Notes under the pieces: generated by a model
The model's database searches: none
Seen by the model: only the letters and a program-made list of their open reading frames with translations
Told to the model about the DNA's origin: nothing
Program-made: the position numbers and the translations under genes
In this document: positions 1 through 7,878 of the stretch, in pieces
Numbering within the stretch: the first letter of the stretch is position 1
Layout: each line of letters starts with the position of its first letter
Origin: Brevibacterium epidermidis NBRC 14811
GTDB lineage: Bacteria; Actinomycetota; Actinomycetes; Actinomycetales; Brevibacteriaceae
Assembly: GCF_001570805.1 (NCBI RefSeq)
Contig: NZ_BCSJ01000008.1
Span: 1 to 64,000 of the forward strand
Length of the DNA: 64,000 nucleotides
Direction of reading: 5' to 3'

Positions 1-7
1 AAGGGGT

Positions 8-1507
8 TTAGAGGGTGGTGCGGTAGTCGGTTTCGCTGAGCTGGCCGACAACCGAATGGCGGCGGCTGTAGGTGAAGTAGACGACGGCACCGACGGCCAT
101 CCACGCCGCGAAGACGATCCAGGTCCGCCCGCCGAGGTTGACCATGAGGAACGCGCACGCCAGGGCTCCCAGCGCGGGCACGACCGGACCGAACGGAACC
201 TTGAACGAACGGTCGAGGTCGGGGCGTTTGAACCGCAGGTAGATGACGGCGATATTGACCAGGCAGAACGCGAACAGGGTGCCGATGCTCGTGGCATCGG
301 CGAGTTCGCCGAGCGGAATGAACGCCGCTGTGATGGCGACGAGGCCGCCGACGATGAGAGTGCCGATCAGTGGAGTGCCCGTGCGCTGGGAGACGACACC
401 GAAGATCTTCGGCACCATACCGTCGCGCGCCATCGTCAGCAGGATCCGCGACTGGCCGTAGAGCACGGTGATGACGACGGAGAAGATCGCGAGCACCGCA
501 GCCACCGCGAAGAGCAGCACCGCGATGTTCGATCCGGTGATCTCTTCGACGATCTGGACCAGCGGGGCGTGGGCGCCCTCGAACCACTGCCACTGCCGAG
601 CCCCGATCGCCGTGACGGCGACGAGGACGTACATCGAGGTGACGATGAGCATCGAGAAGATGATCGCACGCGGCAGGTCCCGGCGCGGGTTCTTCGCTTC
701 CTCACCGGCCGTGGATGCGGCATCGAAGCCGATATAGGAGAAGAACACGCTCGAGGCGGCCGCGGTGACTCCGGCGGCGCCCATCGGCAGCAGCGGCGCG
801 AAGTTGCCGGCCTTGAACGCGGTGAATGCAACGATGGCGAAGAAGACGAGGATGCCGAGCTTGACGAACACGAGAATGGTGTTGACGACACCGGATTCGC
901 GGGCGCCGCGCATGAGCAGCACGGTCGCCAGGGCCACGACGACGAGGGCCGAGACGTTGATGATTCCGTCTGGATTGTCGGCCAGGCCCGGACCCGTGGT
1001 CAGGGACGCGGGCAGTTCGAGACCGAAGACGCGCAGGGTCTCGTTGACGTAGTCGGCGGCGCCGACGGCGACCGCTGCGACCGAGACCGCGTATTCGAGG
1101 ACGAGGCACCAGCCGCAGACCCAGGCGACGCCTTCACCGAGGGTTGCGTATGAATACGAGTAGCTCGACCCGGATACCGGCACCATTCCGGCCATCTCGG
1201 CGTAGCTGACCGCCGACAGCAGCGCTGTGATTCCGGCGAGGACGAAAGCGATCCAGACGGCAGGTCCGGCGACGGGAACAGCCTCGCCGAGGATGACGAG
1301 GATGCCCGTACCCAAGGTGGCGCCGACGCTGATCATCGTCAGCTGGAAGACGCCGAAGGTCCGCCGCAGTCCACCCGACTGCGCGGTCTGCGCATCGGTG
1401 TGGGCCTCGGCGGTCATGGCGCTGATCGACTTGCGCCGCCCCAGCTGCCGCAGCACTCCTGTGGGAGTGTGCGTCGGCGGGGTGGACGGTGTCTGCGAAA
1501 CGGTCAT
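8..1507 (-). CDS. APC-family amino acid permease
   Basis: A 499-residue polytopic membrane protein that most likely imports or exchanges amino acids by a cation-coupled mechanism. After a hydrophilic N-terminal tail of about 48 residues, the run TMISVGATLGTGILVI matches the unwound first helix (GxG-containing) of APC transporters, and roughly twelve hydrophobic segments follow. The conserved stretch VSGSSYSYSY and the glycine-rich FFSYIGFDAAS region are typical of the cationic amino acid transporter (CAT/YfnA-like) branch. The length is normal for that branch. It stands alone: the next gene, an SDR, is also on the minus strand but about 145 bp upstream. The start is chosen at the ATG preceding MTVSQTPS; no good Shine-Dalgarno is seen and an AATATTCAT repeat abuts it. 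The substrate cannot be told from sequence. Confidence 0.85.
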   Translation of the reverse strand: MTVSQTPSTPPTHTPTGVLRQLGRRKSISAMTAEAHTDAQTAQSGGLRRTFGVFQLTMISVGATLGTGILVILGEAVPVAGPAVWIAFVLAGITALLSAVSYAEMAGMVPVSGSSYSYSYATLGEGVAWVCGWCLVLEYAVSVAAVAVGAADYVNETLRVFGLELPASLTTGPGLADNPDGIINVSALVVVALATVLLMRGARESGVVNTILVFVKLGILVFFAIVAFTAFKAGNFAPLLPMGAAGVTAAASSVFFSYIGFDAASTAGEEAKNPRRDLPRAIIFSMLIVTSMYVLVAVTAIGARQWQWFEGAHAPLVQIVEEITGSNIAVLLFAVAAVLAIFSVVITVLYGQSRILLTMARDGMVPKIFGVVSQRTGTPLIGTLIVGGLVAITAAFIPLGELADATSIGTLFAFCLVNIAVIYLRFKRPDLDRSFKVPFGPVVPALGALACAFLMVNLGGRTWIVFAAWMAVGAVVYFTYSRRHSVVGQLSETDYRTTL

Positions 1508-1536
1508 ATGAATATTCTTGCATAGTCATGAATATT
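1508..1536 (-). promoter_or_regulatory. Direct AATATTCAT repeats before the permease
   Basis: On the minus strand the 9-mer AATATTCAT occurs twice, at 1528-1536 and 1508-1516, exactly 20 bp apart and with the second copy touching the ATG of the permease gene. Two-turn spacing suggests a regulator binding site or overlap with the promoter. The A/T-rich sequence contrasts with its GC-rich surroundings. Confidence 0.4.
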
Positions 1537-1591
1537 GTCTCGCTGAGCTTCCGCGTGATGACGGGCGAAACCGCTCCGCAACGTCGCCGAT

Positions 1592-1660
1592 CTCACACGG
1601 CAGGGGGGGGTGCCAGATGCGGCAGAGGGGGTGCCGAATACGGCAGAGCGCTCACACGTC
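1592..1660. repeat. Short imperfect direct repeats near SDR 3' end
   Basis: The words GGTGCC(A/G)(G/A)AT(G/A)CGGCAGAG (two neighbouring copies, about 1608-1648) and CTCACACG (at about 1592 and 1650) are repeated in the spacer downstream of the SDR gene. The last unit runs into the end of that gene. No function is evident; it may be slippage-generated sequence. Confidence 0.4.
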
Positions 1661-2515
1661 GGGGGTGAACCGGCCGTCCTGTGCCATCCATCCGCCGTCG
1701 ACGAGCTGCGAATGTCCGGTGACATAGCTCGATGCATCAGAGGCGAGGAACAGGACGGGCCCGGCGATCTCGTGCAGGCGGCCCCAGCGGCCCAGGGCGG
1801 TCTTATCCGCATACGCGTCCCACCACTTCCCGTCGGCCTTGATCTGCTGAGTCAGGGGAGTGTCGAAGGGCCCGGGCAGGATCGCATTGACGCGCACGCC
1901 CTTCCCCCCGAGCTCGCTGGCCATGGTCTTCGTCAGCTGCACGACTCCGGCCTTGGCCGCCGCATACAGTCCCTGACCTGGTTCGATGGCCAGCGCCCGG
2001 AACGAGGCGTAGGTGACGATCGATCCGCGACCGCGCTCACCCATCTCGCGACCGAATCCGCGCATCAGCCGGTACGTGCCCTTGAGGTTGATGTCGATGA
2101 CCCGGTCGAACTCGTCATCGGTGGTGTCCGTCAGCCGCTTGCGAACGTTCGCACCGGGAGTGACGACGAGGACCTCGGCATCGGACCACGCGTCGACGAG
2201 CGCATCGACCGACGCCGTGTCCGTGATGTCGACGGCCACCGCCGTCGCGGGCCCGGCGTCAGATCCGCCATCGGCGGCTCCGTGGGCGGCCGATCCCGCG
2301 CGACGGGCGGCGATGAGGGCGGCGGTCTCCTCGGCGCCGGCGAGGTTGAGATCGGCGACGACGACGTGCGCCCCCGCGTCCGCGAGACCGATCGCGCTGG
2401 CCTGCCCCAGTCCGGAGCCGGCCCCGACGACGACGGCGGTGCGGCCGCTCAAGTCGAACAGGGACGGAATCGACGGGTTGTTCTCGTTCGTGGGCATCGG
2501 CTCATTCGTCGACAT
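1652..2515 (-). CDS. SDR-family NAD(P)-dependent oxidoreductase
   Basis: A 287-residue classical short-chain dehydrogenase/reductase. The Rossmann nucleotide-binding motif is VVGAGSGLGQ near residue 30, followed by VVVADLNLAG; an acidic residue after the second strand favours NAD(H). The catalytic Ser is in SIVTYASF and the YxxxK motif is YAAAKAG. The C-terminal GHSQLVDGGW is the usual SDR end. The segment around residues 85-105 is Ala/Gly-rich and a little longer than usual. GGAAGG lies 7 nt before the ATG. The gene follows the DUF4032 gene by about 130 bp on the same strand, so the two may be co-transcribed, but the substrate is unknown. Confidence 0.85.
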   Translation of the reverse strand: MSTNEPMPTNENNPSIPSLFDLSGRTAVVVGAGSGLGQASAIGLADAGAHVVVADLNLAGAEETAALIAARRAGSAAHGAADGGSDAGPATAVAVDITDTASVDALVDAWSDAEVLVVTPGANVRKRLTDTTDDEFDRVIDINLKGTYRLMRGFGREMGERGRGSIVTYASFRALAIEPGQGLYAAAKAGVVQLTKTMASELGGKGVRVNAILPGPFDTPLTQQIKADGKWWDAYADKTALGRWGRLHEIAGPVLFLASDASSYVTGHSQLVDGGWMAQDGRFTPDV

Positions 2516-2648
2516 CGGGAATCCTTCCGGACGGGGTTCGGTGCCGGAGCGACACCGGTGTCGTCTCCGTGGAATTCAAAGGTATGCCCGCCGAGGCGGC
2601 CCTGCAGTCCCCGTTTCACCTTGTGGAACATCGGCTGAGGTGAAGGTG

Positions 2649-3881
2649 TCAGAACTTCTCGCTGTCGACGTAGCGGATCTCGTCGGGGAGGTTCGCCAGG
2701 TAGTCGACGATGAAGTAGGCGATGGCCTCCATCGTGGGGATGTCGCGTTGGCGGGCACGGGCCATGGTGCGGCGGTGCTCGGCGAATTCGTAGAAGATCT
2801 GCCCGGGTTCGAGTTTGCGGGTGAGGTTCTCCGGGATCGCCTGGATGAGGGGTTTGTACACCTCGTCGAGCCAGCGGCGGGCGGCTTGGGACTCGTCGAG
2901 TTCATCGAATTCGGCGATCTCGGGGGCAGAACGGAACGAGTCGAGGTCGTTGAGCATCGCGCGGGCCTGGTTCTCGTTCGCGCCGATCCCGGTCAGGCGC
3001 AGCAGACGCCTCGAATGATGATTGGGTTCGACGACCTTCGGGGACACGAGGAGGCTGATGCCGTCGAGGTCGGTCGTCACGGTCAGTTCGCCGAGGTCGA
3101 AGCCCAGATCGTTGAGGCGGCGGATGCGTTCGTCGATGCGCCAGCGTTCGTTGACGCTGAACTCCTCGACCCGGGTCAGCTCCGCCCACAGGGCGTTGTA
3201 CGACTCGCAGAGTCGCTCACCGGCAGCCAGCGGATCTGTCTCGGGTGCGACGAGACCCGCGGCCTGCAGGTCGAGGAAGTCCCCGGCGATGTTCATCCGC
3301 GCGATCCGCAGGTCCATGTTCCGCTGCCCGTCGGAGAGCTGGTCGTGCAGCTCACCGGTCTCGGCATCGACGACATAGGCGGCGTAGGCATCGGCATCGC
3401 GGCGGAAGAGCGTGTTCGACAGCGACACGTCCCCCCAGTAGAAGCCGACGAGGTGGAGGCGGACGAGGAGAACGGCCAGAGCATCGACGAGGCGGCCGCC
3501 GGTGTCCTCGGCCAGGTCCCGGGAGAACAGGGCACGGTAGGGCAGGGAGAATTCGAGATAGGCGGTGATGAGGGCGCCCTTGAGCTTCTCGCCCGATTCG
3601 GTCCGTCGACCTCCGACGGAGGCGCGGGGTTCGACGAGGGGGACGTCGAGGTTGCCGAGCGCGCCGAGGATGTCGAACTCACGCAGCGCCTGCGCGTCGT
3701 CGGTCTCCTTGATCGCGAGGACTTCGTCCCCGATCTCGACGTAGCGCACGACGTGGCGGGAGATTCCGCGGGGCAGACCGCCGACCAGCGTCTCCGGCCA
3801 TTCCGCCAGGGGCAGGTGCCAGGGGAGTTCGGCCAGGGCCTGATGATCGGCGTTCCGGACGGTGTGGATCTCCGGAGCCAC
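2649..3881 (-). CDS. DUF4032 protein, kinase-like fold
   Basis: A 410-residue protein resembling the DUF4032 family, whose fold is related to lipopolysaccharide/protein kinases. Visible kinase-like elements are a possible ATP-anchoring lysine in VLAIKETDD, the catalytic-loop-like GFYWGDVSLSNTLF (Asp and Asn in the expected order) and a later VVDAETGEL that could take the DFG position. There is no signal peptide or membrane segment, so it is probably cytoplasmic. Its start lies only 3 bp after the stop of the ABC ATPase gene, so the two are almost certainly one operon and probably work together. Substrate and biological role are unknown. Family assignment is by recall of the overall sequence pattern; activity is inference. 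Confidence 0.7.
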   Translation of the reverse strand: MAPEIHTVRNADHQALAELPWHLPLAEWPETLVGGLPRGISRHVVRYVEIGDEVLAIKETDDAQALREFDILGALGNLDVPLVEPRASVGGRRTESGEKLKGALITAYLEFSLPYRALFSRDLAEDTGGRLVDALAVLLVRLHLVGFYWGDVSLSNTLFRRDADAYAAYVVDAETGELHDQLSDGQRNMDLRIARMNIAGDFLDLQAAGLVAPETDPLAAGERLCESYNALWAELTRVEEFSVNERWRIDERIRRLNDLGFDLGELTVTTDLDGISLLVSPKVVEPNHHSRRLLRLTGIGANENQARAMLNDLDSFRSAPEIAEFDELDESQAARRWLDEVYKPLIQAIPENLTRKLEPGQIFYEFAEHRRTMARARQRDIPTMEAIAYFIVDYLANLPDEIRYVDSEKF

Positions 3882-3884
3882 GGC

Positions 3885-4592
3885 TCAGGAGTCCGTGTCG
3901 GAGACCGAGGCCACGAGCGCCTCGGCGAGGTCGGGTTTCTCCACGCCGATGAGCCGACCGTGATCGAGGAAGGCGATCCGGTCGCCGAGGACCTTAGCAT
4001 CCTCGAGATTCGAGGTGGCATAGATCGTCGTCAGCCCGAACTCCTGCTGCAGGTCCTTGATCAGCGACAGAGTCTCCGCCTGCTGCTCGGGGACGAGGTT
4101 GACCACGGGTTCGTCCATGATGAGCACCTTGGGGCGGCGCACCACGGCGCGGGCCAGGGCCACGGTCTGGCGCTGCAGCTGGGTGAGGTCGCCGGGGACG
4201 GAATCGAGGATGTCGCTCAGTCCGATCTTGTCCATCACGGATTCGACGCGTTCCTGGATCTCGTCGGCGGGCAGGCCGTCGACGCGCAGCGCAAAGCCGA
4301 GGTTGTCGCGCACGCTCATATGCGGGTAGAGCGCGTAGCTCTCCAGGGCCAGGGTCACATCGCGGTCGTTGACGGCGGCGTGGGTGATATCGGAACCGTC
4401 GATGAGGATGGTGCCGGACTTCGGGGTCTCCAGACCGTGGAGCATCCGCAGGATCGTCGATTTGCCCGAGGCGGTGGGGCCGTAGAGGACGAGGAATTCG
4501 CCGTCATCGACGAAGAGGTTGAAAGGGTGAACGGATTCGGACGTCGTGTTCTCGTAGACATGACTGAGGCCATTCAACGACACCGTTGACAT
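3885..4592 (-). CDS. Degenerate ABC-type ATPase, MalK-like
   Basis: A 235-residue ABC nucleotide-binding domain closest in pattern to sugar-importer ATPases (ESYALYPHMSVRDN). Walker A is GPTASGKST (38-46) and Walker B is VLIMDE (156-161), both usable. Other catalytic elements are altered: the Q-loop Gln is Glu84, the LSGGQ signature reads LTQLQ (136-140), the D-loop Asp is lost (VNLVP, 164-168), and the H-loop His is replaced by Ser (YATSN, near 194). It also lacks the C-terminal regulatory domain of full MalK proteins (about 370 residues). No permease or binding-protein gene is nearby. AGGAGG precedes the ATG by 4 nt. It probably binds ATP but may not hydrolyse it normally. It forms an operon with the DUF4032 gene downstream. 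Confidence 0.8.
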   Translation of the reverse strand: MSTVSLNGLSHVYENTTSESVHPFNLFVDDGEFLVLYGPTASGKSTILRMLHGLETPKSGTILIDGSDITHAAVNDRDVTLALESYALYPHMSVRDNLGFALRVDGLPADEIQERVESVMDKIGLSDILDSVPGDLTQLQRQTVALARAVVRRPKVLIMDEPVVNLVPEQQAETLSLIKDLQQEFGLTTIYATSNLEDAKVLGDRIAFLDHGRLIGVEKPDLAEALVASVSDTDS

Positions 4593-4770
4593 AAGTCCTC
4601 CTAAAACTTCTGAATAACTCCGTGAGCAGCTGGTCGTCGGTGACCTGGCAGGGATGCTCAGTCACTCTCATCCTAAGGGGTGGAGAGTTGGGGCACACTG
4701 TGAATTCGACAAAGCGTAGAGTGATTCTCAGCACGATGGCTGTGCGCCGACGCATACCGCGGTGCGAAAG

Positions 4771-4783
4771 TAGACTGATTCGT
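4771..4783 (+). promoter_or_regulatory. -10 box of leaderless lacI-type gene
   Basis: TAGACT (4771-4776) is followed by 7 nt and then the ATG at 4784. This geometry places the transcription start at the start codon, so the mRNA would be leaderless. No Shine-Dalgarno is present. Confidence 0.55.
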
Positions 4784-5875
4784 ATGAAGGTCACGTTGGA
4801 CGAGGTCGCCGCCAGGGCCGGGGTCTCTCTGGCCACGGTCTCCCGAGTGCTCGGCCGTCGCGGTGCCGTCGCCGAGTCGACGCGGGCGAAGGTGCTGGAG
4901 GCGATGAGCGAGCTCGGCTATTCGCGTTCGACCCTGCTCCATGATGCGCCGAGGCGGCTCGTTGCCGTCAGTGCTCCCGGCAATCCCGAACATTGGCAGG
5001 TCCAGGTCTGCACTCGCGTGGCCAAGGCCCTGCAGGATCATGATCTCCTCGTCACCCGCCCGCTGGTCGAGACCGACCCGGAGCCGCTGCAGACCGCGAT
5101 CGACGCCGGTGCCGTGGCCCTGGTGACCACGACGATGACGAGCCTGAACACGGAGATCCCGTGTATCCGCGTCGCCGAACAGTCCGCCACCGAGGAGGAC
5201 GGCGGGCCCGGAACGGATGTTCCCGTGGAAGGGGCGGCCGGGACTGGATCGTCTGGCTCGGGACCGGTGGCGTCGGGATCGGGTGGGACCGGATCGACTG
5301 GATCGACCGGGCCGGGCAGCGCCGATGTCATCGCCGCGCGCCTCGATCTCGGCGGCGGGATGACCACGGCGTTCGAGCATCTGCGAGCGATCGGACACCG
5401 GAGGATCGGGCTGATCTGCAATGACAGCGGTGAGCTGGCCGTCCAGCTCATCCGCCGCTTCCTCGCCGAACATCCGGCCAGGAACCTAGGGCTCAACCTC
5501 GAGGATTGGATCTCACGGGTGCCGAAGTCGTTCTCCGGAGGCTCGCGTGCCGTGCTCGAGCTCAAGGATGCGACGTGCACCGCGGTGATCGTCCAGTCCG
5601 CTCTGCAGCTGCACGGTGCCCTCCATGGTCTGCGGAACCGGCATCTGCAGGTGCCGCGCGACATGTCGGTCGTCGGATTCGGCGACTCCCCGACGATGAA
5701 GTTCACGGGCCCTCCGGCCACAGTGCTCGGCCTCGACGTCGAAGGGCTGTCGAATGCCCTCATCGCAGCGACCCTGCAGACCCTGCGGATCTCGACGACA
5801 GGCCTGCCTTCCGTTCCTCCGGTGTTCCGTCCGCGGCTCGTCGCCCGGACCTCGACGACGGCGGCACGCCAATGA
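4784..5875 (+). CDS. LacI-family transcriptional regulator (first of pair)
   Basis: A 363-residue repressor. The N-terminal HTH is VTLDEVAARAGVSLATVSRVL, directly at the start, followed by the hinge region and a periplasmic-binding-like effector domain (RAIGHRRIGLI; VPRDMSVVGFGD). The start at 4784 puts the HTH at the N terminus; an upstream ATG at 4622 would add 54 non-LacI residues. Odd feature: between about residues 135 and 180 there is a Gly/Ser/Thr-rich low-complexity insertion (DNA about 5190-5325) inside the effector domain, which LacI proteins normally lack. Its last codon overlaps the start of a second LacI gene (ATGA), so the two are co-translated. Likely targets are nearby carbohydrate or trehalose genes, but no operator was identified. 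Confidence 0.85.
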   Translation: MKVTLDEVAARAGVSLATVSRVLGRRGAVAESTRAKVLEAMSELGYSRSTLLHDAPRRLVAVSAPGNPEHWQVQVCTRVAKALQDHDLLVTRPLVETDPEPLQTAIDAGAVALVTTTMTSLNTEIPCIRVAEQSATEEDGGPGTDVPVEGAAGTGSSGSGPVASGSGGTGSTGSTGPGSADVIAARLDLGGGMTTAFEHLRAIGHRRIGLICNDSGELAVQLIRRFLAEHPARNLGLNLEDWISRVPKSFSGGSRAVLELKDATCTAVIVQSALQLHGALHGLRNRHLQVPRDMSVVGFGDSPTMKFTGPPATVLGLDVEGLSNALIAATLQTLRISTTGLPSVPPVFRPRLVARTSTTAARQ

Positions 5876-6939
5876 GCGAGCACCTGCCCGAGCACCGTCA
5901 CGTTCGCCTCGCCGAGATCGCCGGTACCGCCGGGGTCTCGAAGGCCACCGCCTCACGAGCCCTGCGCTACCCCGAATCCGTGTCGGCTGACTCGTTGGCG
6001 AAGGTGCGTCAGGCGCTCGCGATCCTCGGCGCCACCGGGCAGACCTCAAGCCCGGGAGCCGGGGAGGGAGCCGGAACCGGTTCTGGACCGCTGCTCATTG
6101 CGCTCATCAAACCCGCGGTGTCGGCAGGCAACGTCGACCCGTACTCGCGTCTCGCGGAGATCCTGACGAACCGGATGTTCGCACTCGGCATCGCCGTCGT
6201 CCACATCGAGGCCATCACCGAACGCAATGAGACCCTGCTCGAGACCATCCTCGGCAGCGAACACGGCGGACCCGCGATCTCCGGAGCCGTCGTCGTCGGC
6301 GGTGGAGCCGCCGGAGTGCTCGCGGGAATGCTCGCCGAACGCGGGCTGCCGCTCATCCGCATCTCGAATGCCCGTCACGACGACGGGATCTCGCGCATCT
6401 ACCTCGACGCGACCGGTGGAATCGACACCGCCGTGGCTCACCTCGTCCACCTCGGCCACAAACGTATCGGGTTGGCCGTCCTGCGCGATTCGGCTGCGCC
6501 TGCCCGCATCGCCGGCTTCCGCAGATCGATGGCCGGGATCCTCCACATCCCCGCCACTCGTGATCAGGCGCCGGTCGTCGAGGCTGCCGGCGGAGCCATG
6601 GCCGGAGTCGCCGCTGCAGAGGAGCTGCTCGATCTGCGCTGCACCGCCGTCATCGCCTGCGCCCCGTCCCTGTCCTTCGGCATGCTCGAGGCCGCGCAGC
6701 GGCTCAGGCTCGACGTGCCCCGAGATCTGTCCCTGCTCACGGTCGGCGACGTCCCCGACGCCGATGTCGTCCAACCGCCCCTGTCGCAGGTCGTCTACGA
6801 CTGGGCGACCGTGGCGCAGTCCGCGATCGACGAGATCCGCACGATGATCGCCGCCGGTGACGCGCGCGTGCACGTCGATTACACGGTCGATCCGGACCTC
6901 GTCCTCCGCGCCAGCGCAGTGCCCCCGCAGCGCCGCTGA
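5872..6939 (+). CDS. LacI-family transcriptional regulator (second of pair)
   Basis: A 355-residue LacI-type regulator with the N-terminal HTH VRLAEIAGTAGVSKATASRAL (residues about 11-31) and an effector-binding domain containing HLGHKRIGLAVL and VPRDLSLLTVGDVPD. The ATG at 5872 overlaps the stop of the preceding LacI gene by 4 bp (ATGA), which decides the start. A short Gly-rich linker follows the DNA-binding domain. Two LacI-type genes as an overlapping pair are unusual; they could form a heterodimer or control related targets. The gene converges on otsB, so it is not part of the trehalose operon although it may regulate it. Confidence 0.85.
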   Translation: MSEHLPEHRHVRLAEIAGTAGVSKATASRALRYPESVSADSLAKVRQALAILGATGQTSSPGAGEGAGTGSGPLLIALIKPAVSAGNVDPYSRLAEILTNRMFALGIAVVHIEAITERNETLLETILGSEHGGPAISGAVVVGGGAAGVLAGMLAERGLPLIRISNARHDDGISRIYLDATGGIDTAVAHLVHLGHKRIGLAVLRDSAAPARIAGFRRSMAGILHIPATRDQAPVVEAAGGAMAGVAAAEELLDLRCTAVIACAPSLSFGMLEAAQRLRLDVPRDLSLLTVGDVPDADVVQPPLSQVVYDWATVAQSAIDEIRTMIAAGDARVHVDYTVDPDLVLRASAVPPQRR

Positions 6940-6983
6940 CCTCGGGGTTCGTTCGCGATCATCCTCGCCGAGGCGGCTCGAGC

Positions 6984-7868
6984 TCAACCGTGGACGGTGC
7001 GGAGGAACTCCGTGCGCTCTGCAACGAGGCGGCCGAGCAGTTCGGCCACGGCTTCAGGGCCGGCGATCCGCCAGGGAGCACGAGTCTGCGCGGACCCGAC
7101 CTTGACGCTCAGGCCGGTGTCGAGGGCGCGGGAGTCCGTGAGTTCGTCGAGGGCCGCGAATGCGTCCTCATCGGTGACATCGTCGCCGAGGTAGCCCGCT
7201 GCCGTCGGTTCGCCGGCGCGGACGAGCAGCCGGATGCCATCACCTTTCGTCGCCTGTTTGACGGCGAGTTCGGTGATGTCGTGACCTTCGATGACGCGGA
7301 TGTCCGGGAACTCCTCGAGCACTTCGGTGGCGTGGCCGTGCAGTGCCGCGGCTGCCTCGGGGGCGATTCCGCGAGTGTGCACGGTTCGCGAATAGGGTTT
7401 GCGCTCGATGAGGAAATCCGCGGTGCCGTGCCCGCCCGGAAGAGTGTGTTCGAACGCCTCGAGGTGAGCATCGATGGCGGCGAGCATCTCCGCCTCGGCC
7501 GCAGTGAGCTCGGGCGACCGGACGACAGCAGAGTCGCCATCGCGGTCGGCGTCGATCCCGAGCTCGGCCTCCGCGCCGTGCGAACCGACCAGCCAGGCCA
7601 TATCCGGGGCCTGCGACAGGCGACGCAGAGTCGCAATATCCCGACCTGACACCAACGCCACCCGAGTGCGCGGAAGATCCGCCAGCGCCGCAATGGCCGC
7701 GGCCGATTCGGGGACCATCCGCGAGGTCGACGGATCGTCTTGGAGGGGTGCGAGCACCCCATCGAAATCCAAGGCCACCAACAGCGAATCGGCGGTGGCG
7801 AGATCACGCAGAGCCACCTCGGCGGGAGTCGAGACGGCGGGCGCGGAAACGGTCGGATCGGACGTCAC
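6984..7868 (-). CDS. otsB: Trehalose-6-phosphate phosphatase
   Basis: A 294-residue HAD-superfamily phosphatase that removes phosphate from trehalose-6-phosphate. The HAD nucleophile motif is LVALDFDGVLAP (DxDG), motif II is in VALVSGRD, and the late motif GYLGDDVTDEDAF carries the Mg-binding acidic pair. The reading frame stays open to 8045, but that part overlaps otsA and is not OtsB-like. The chosen start is the GTG at 7866-7868, preceded by AGGAGG at 6-nt spacing. It lies 10 bp after the otsA stop, and its ribosome-binding site overlaps that stop, so the two genes are translationally linked in the usual otsA-otsB order. Confidence 0.92.
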   Translation of the reverse strand: MTSDPTVSAPAVSTPAEVALRDLATADSLLVALDFDGVLAPLQDDPSTSRMVPESAAAIAALADLPRTRVALVSGRDIATLRRLSQAPDMAWLVGSHGAEAELGIDADRDGDSAVVRSPELTAAEAEMLAAIDAHLEAFEHTLPGGHGTADFLIERKPYSRTVHTRGIAPEAAAALHGHATEVLEEFPDIRVIEGHDITELAVKQATKGDGIRLLVRAGEPTAAGYLGDDVTDEDAFAALDELTDSRALDTGLSVKVGSAQTRAPWRIAGPEAVAELLGRLVAERTEFLRTVHG

Positions 7869-7878
7869 TGAGATCCTC

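Noticed and set aside
56-1153. Long plus-strand frame opposite the permease gene
   Set aside because: Asp/Arg/Gly-rich translation typical of an antisense shadow in GC-rich DNA; no ribosome-binding site or family similarity.
2013-4589. 858-codon plus-strand frame across SDR, DUF4032 and ABC genes
   Set aside because: Runs antisense to three well-supported genes; composition is that of a mirror frame.
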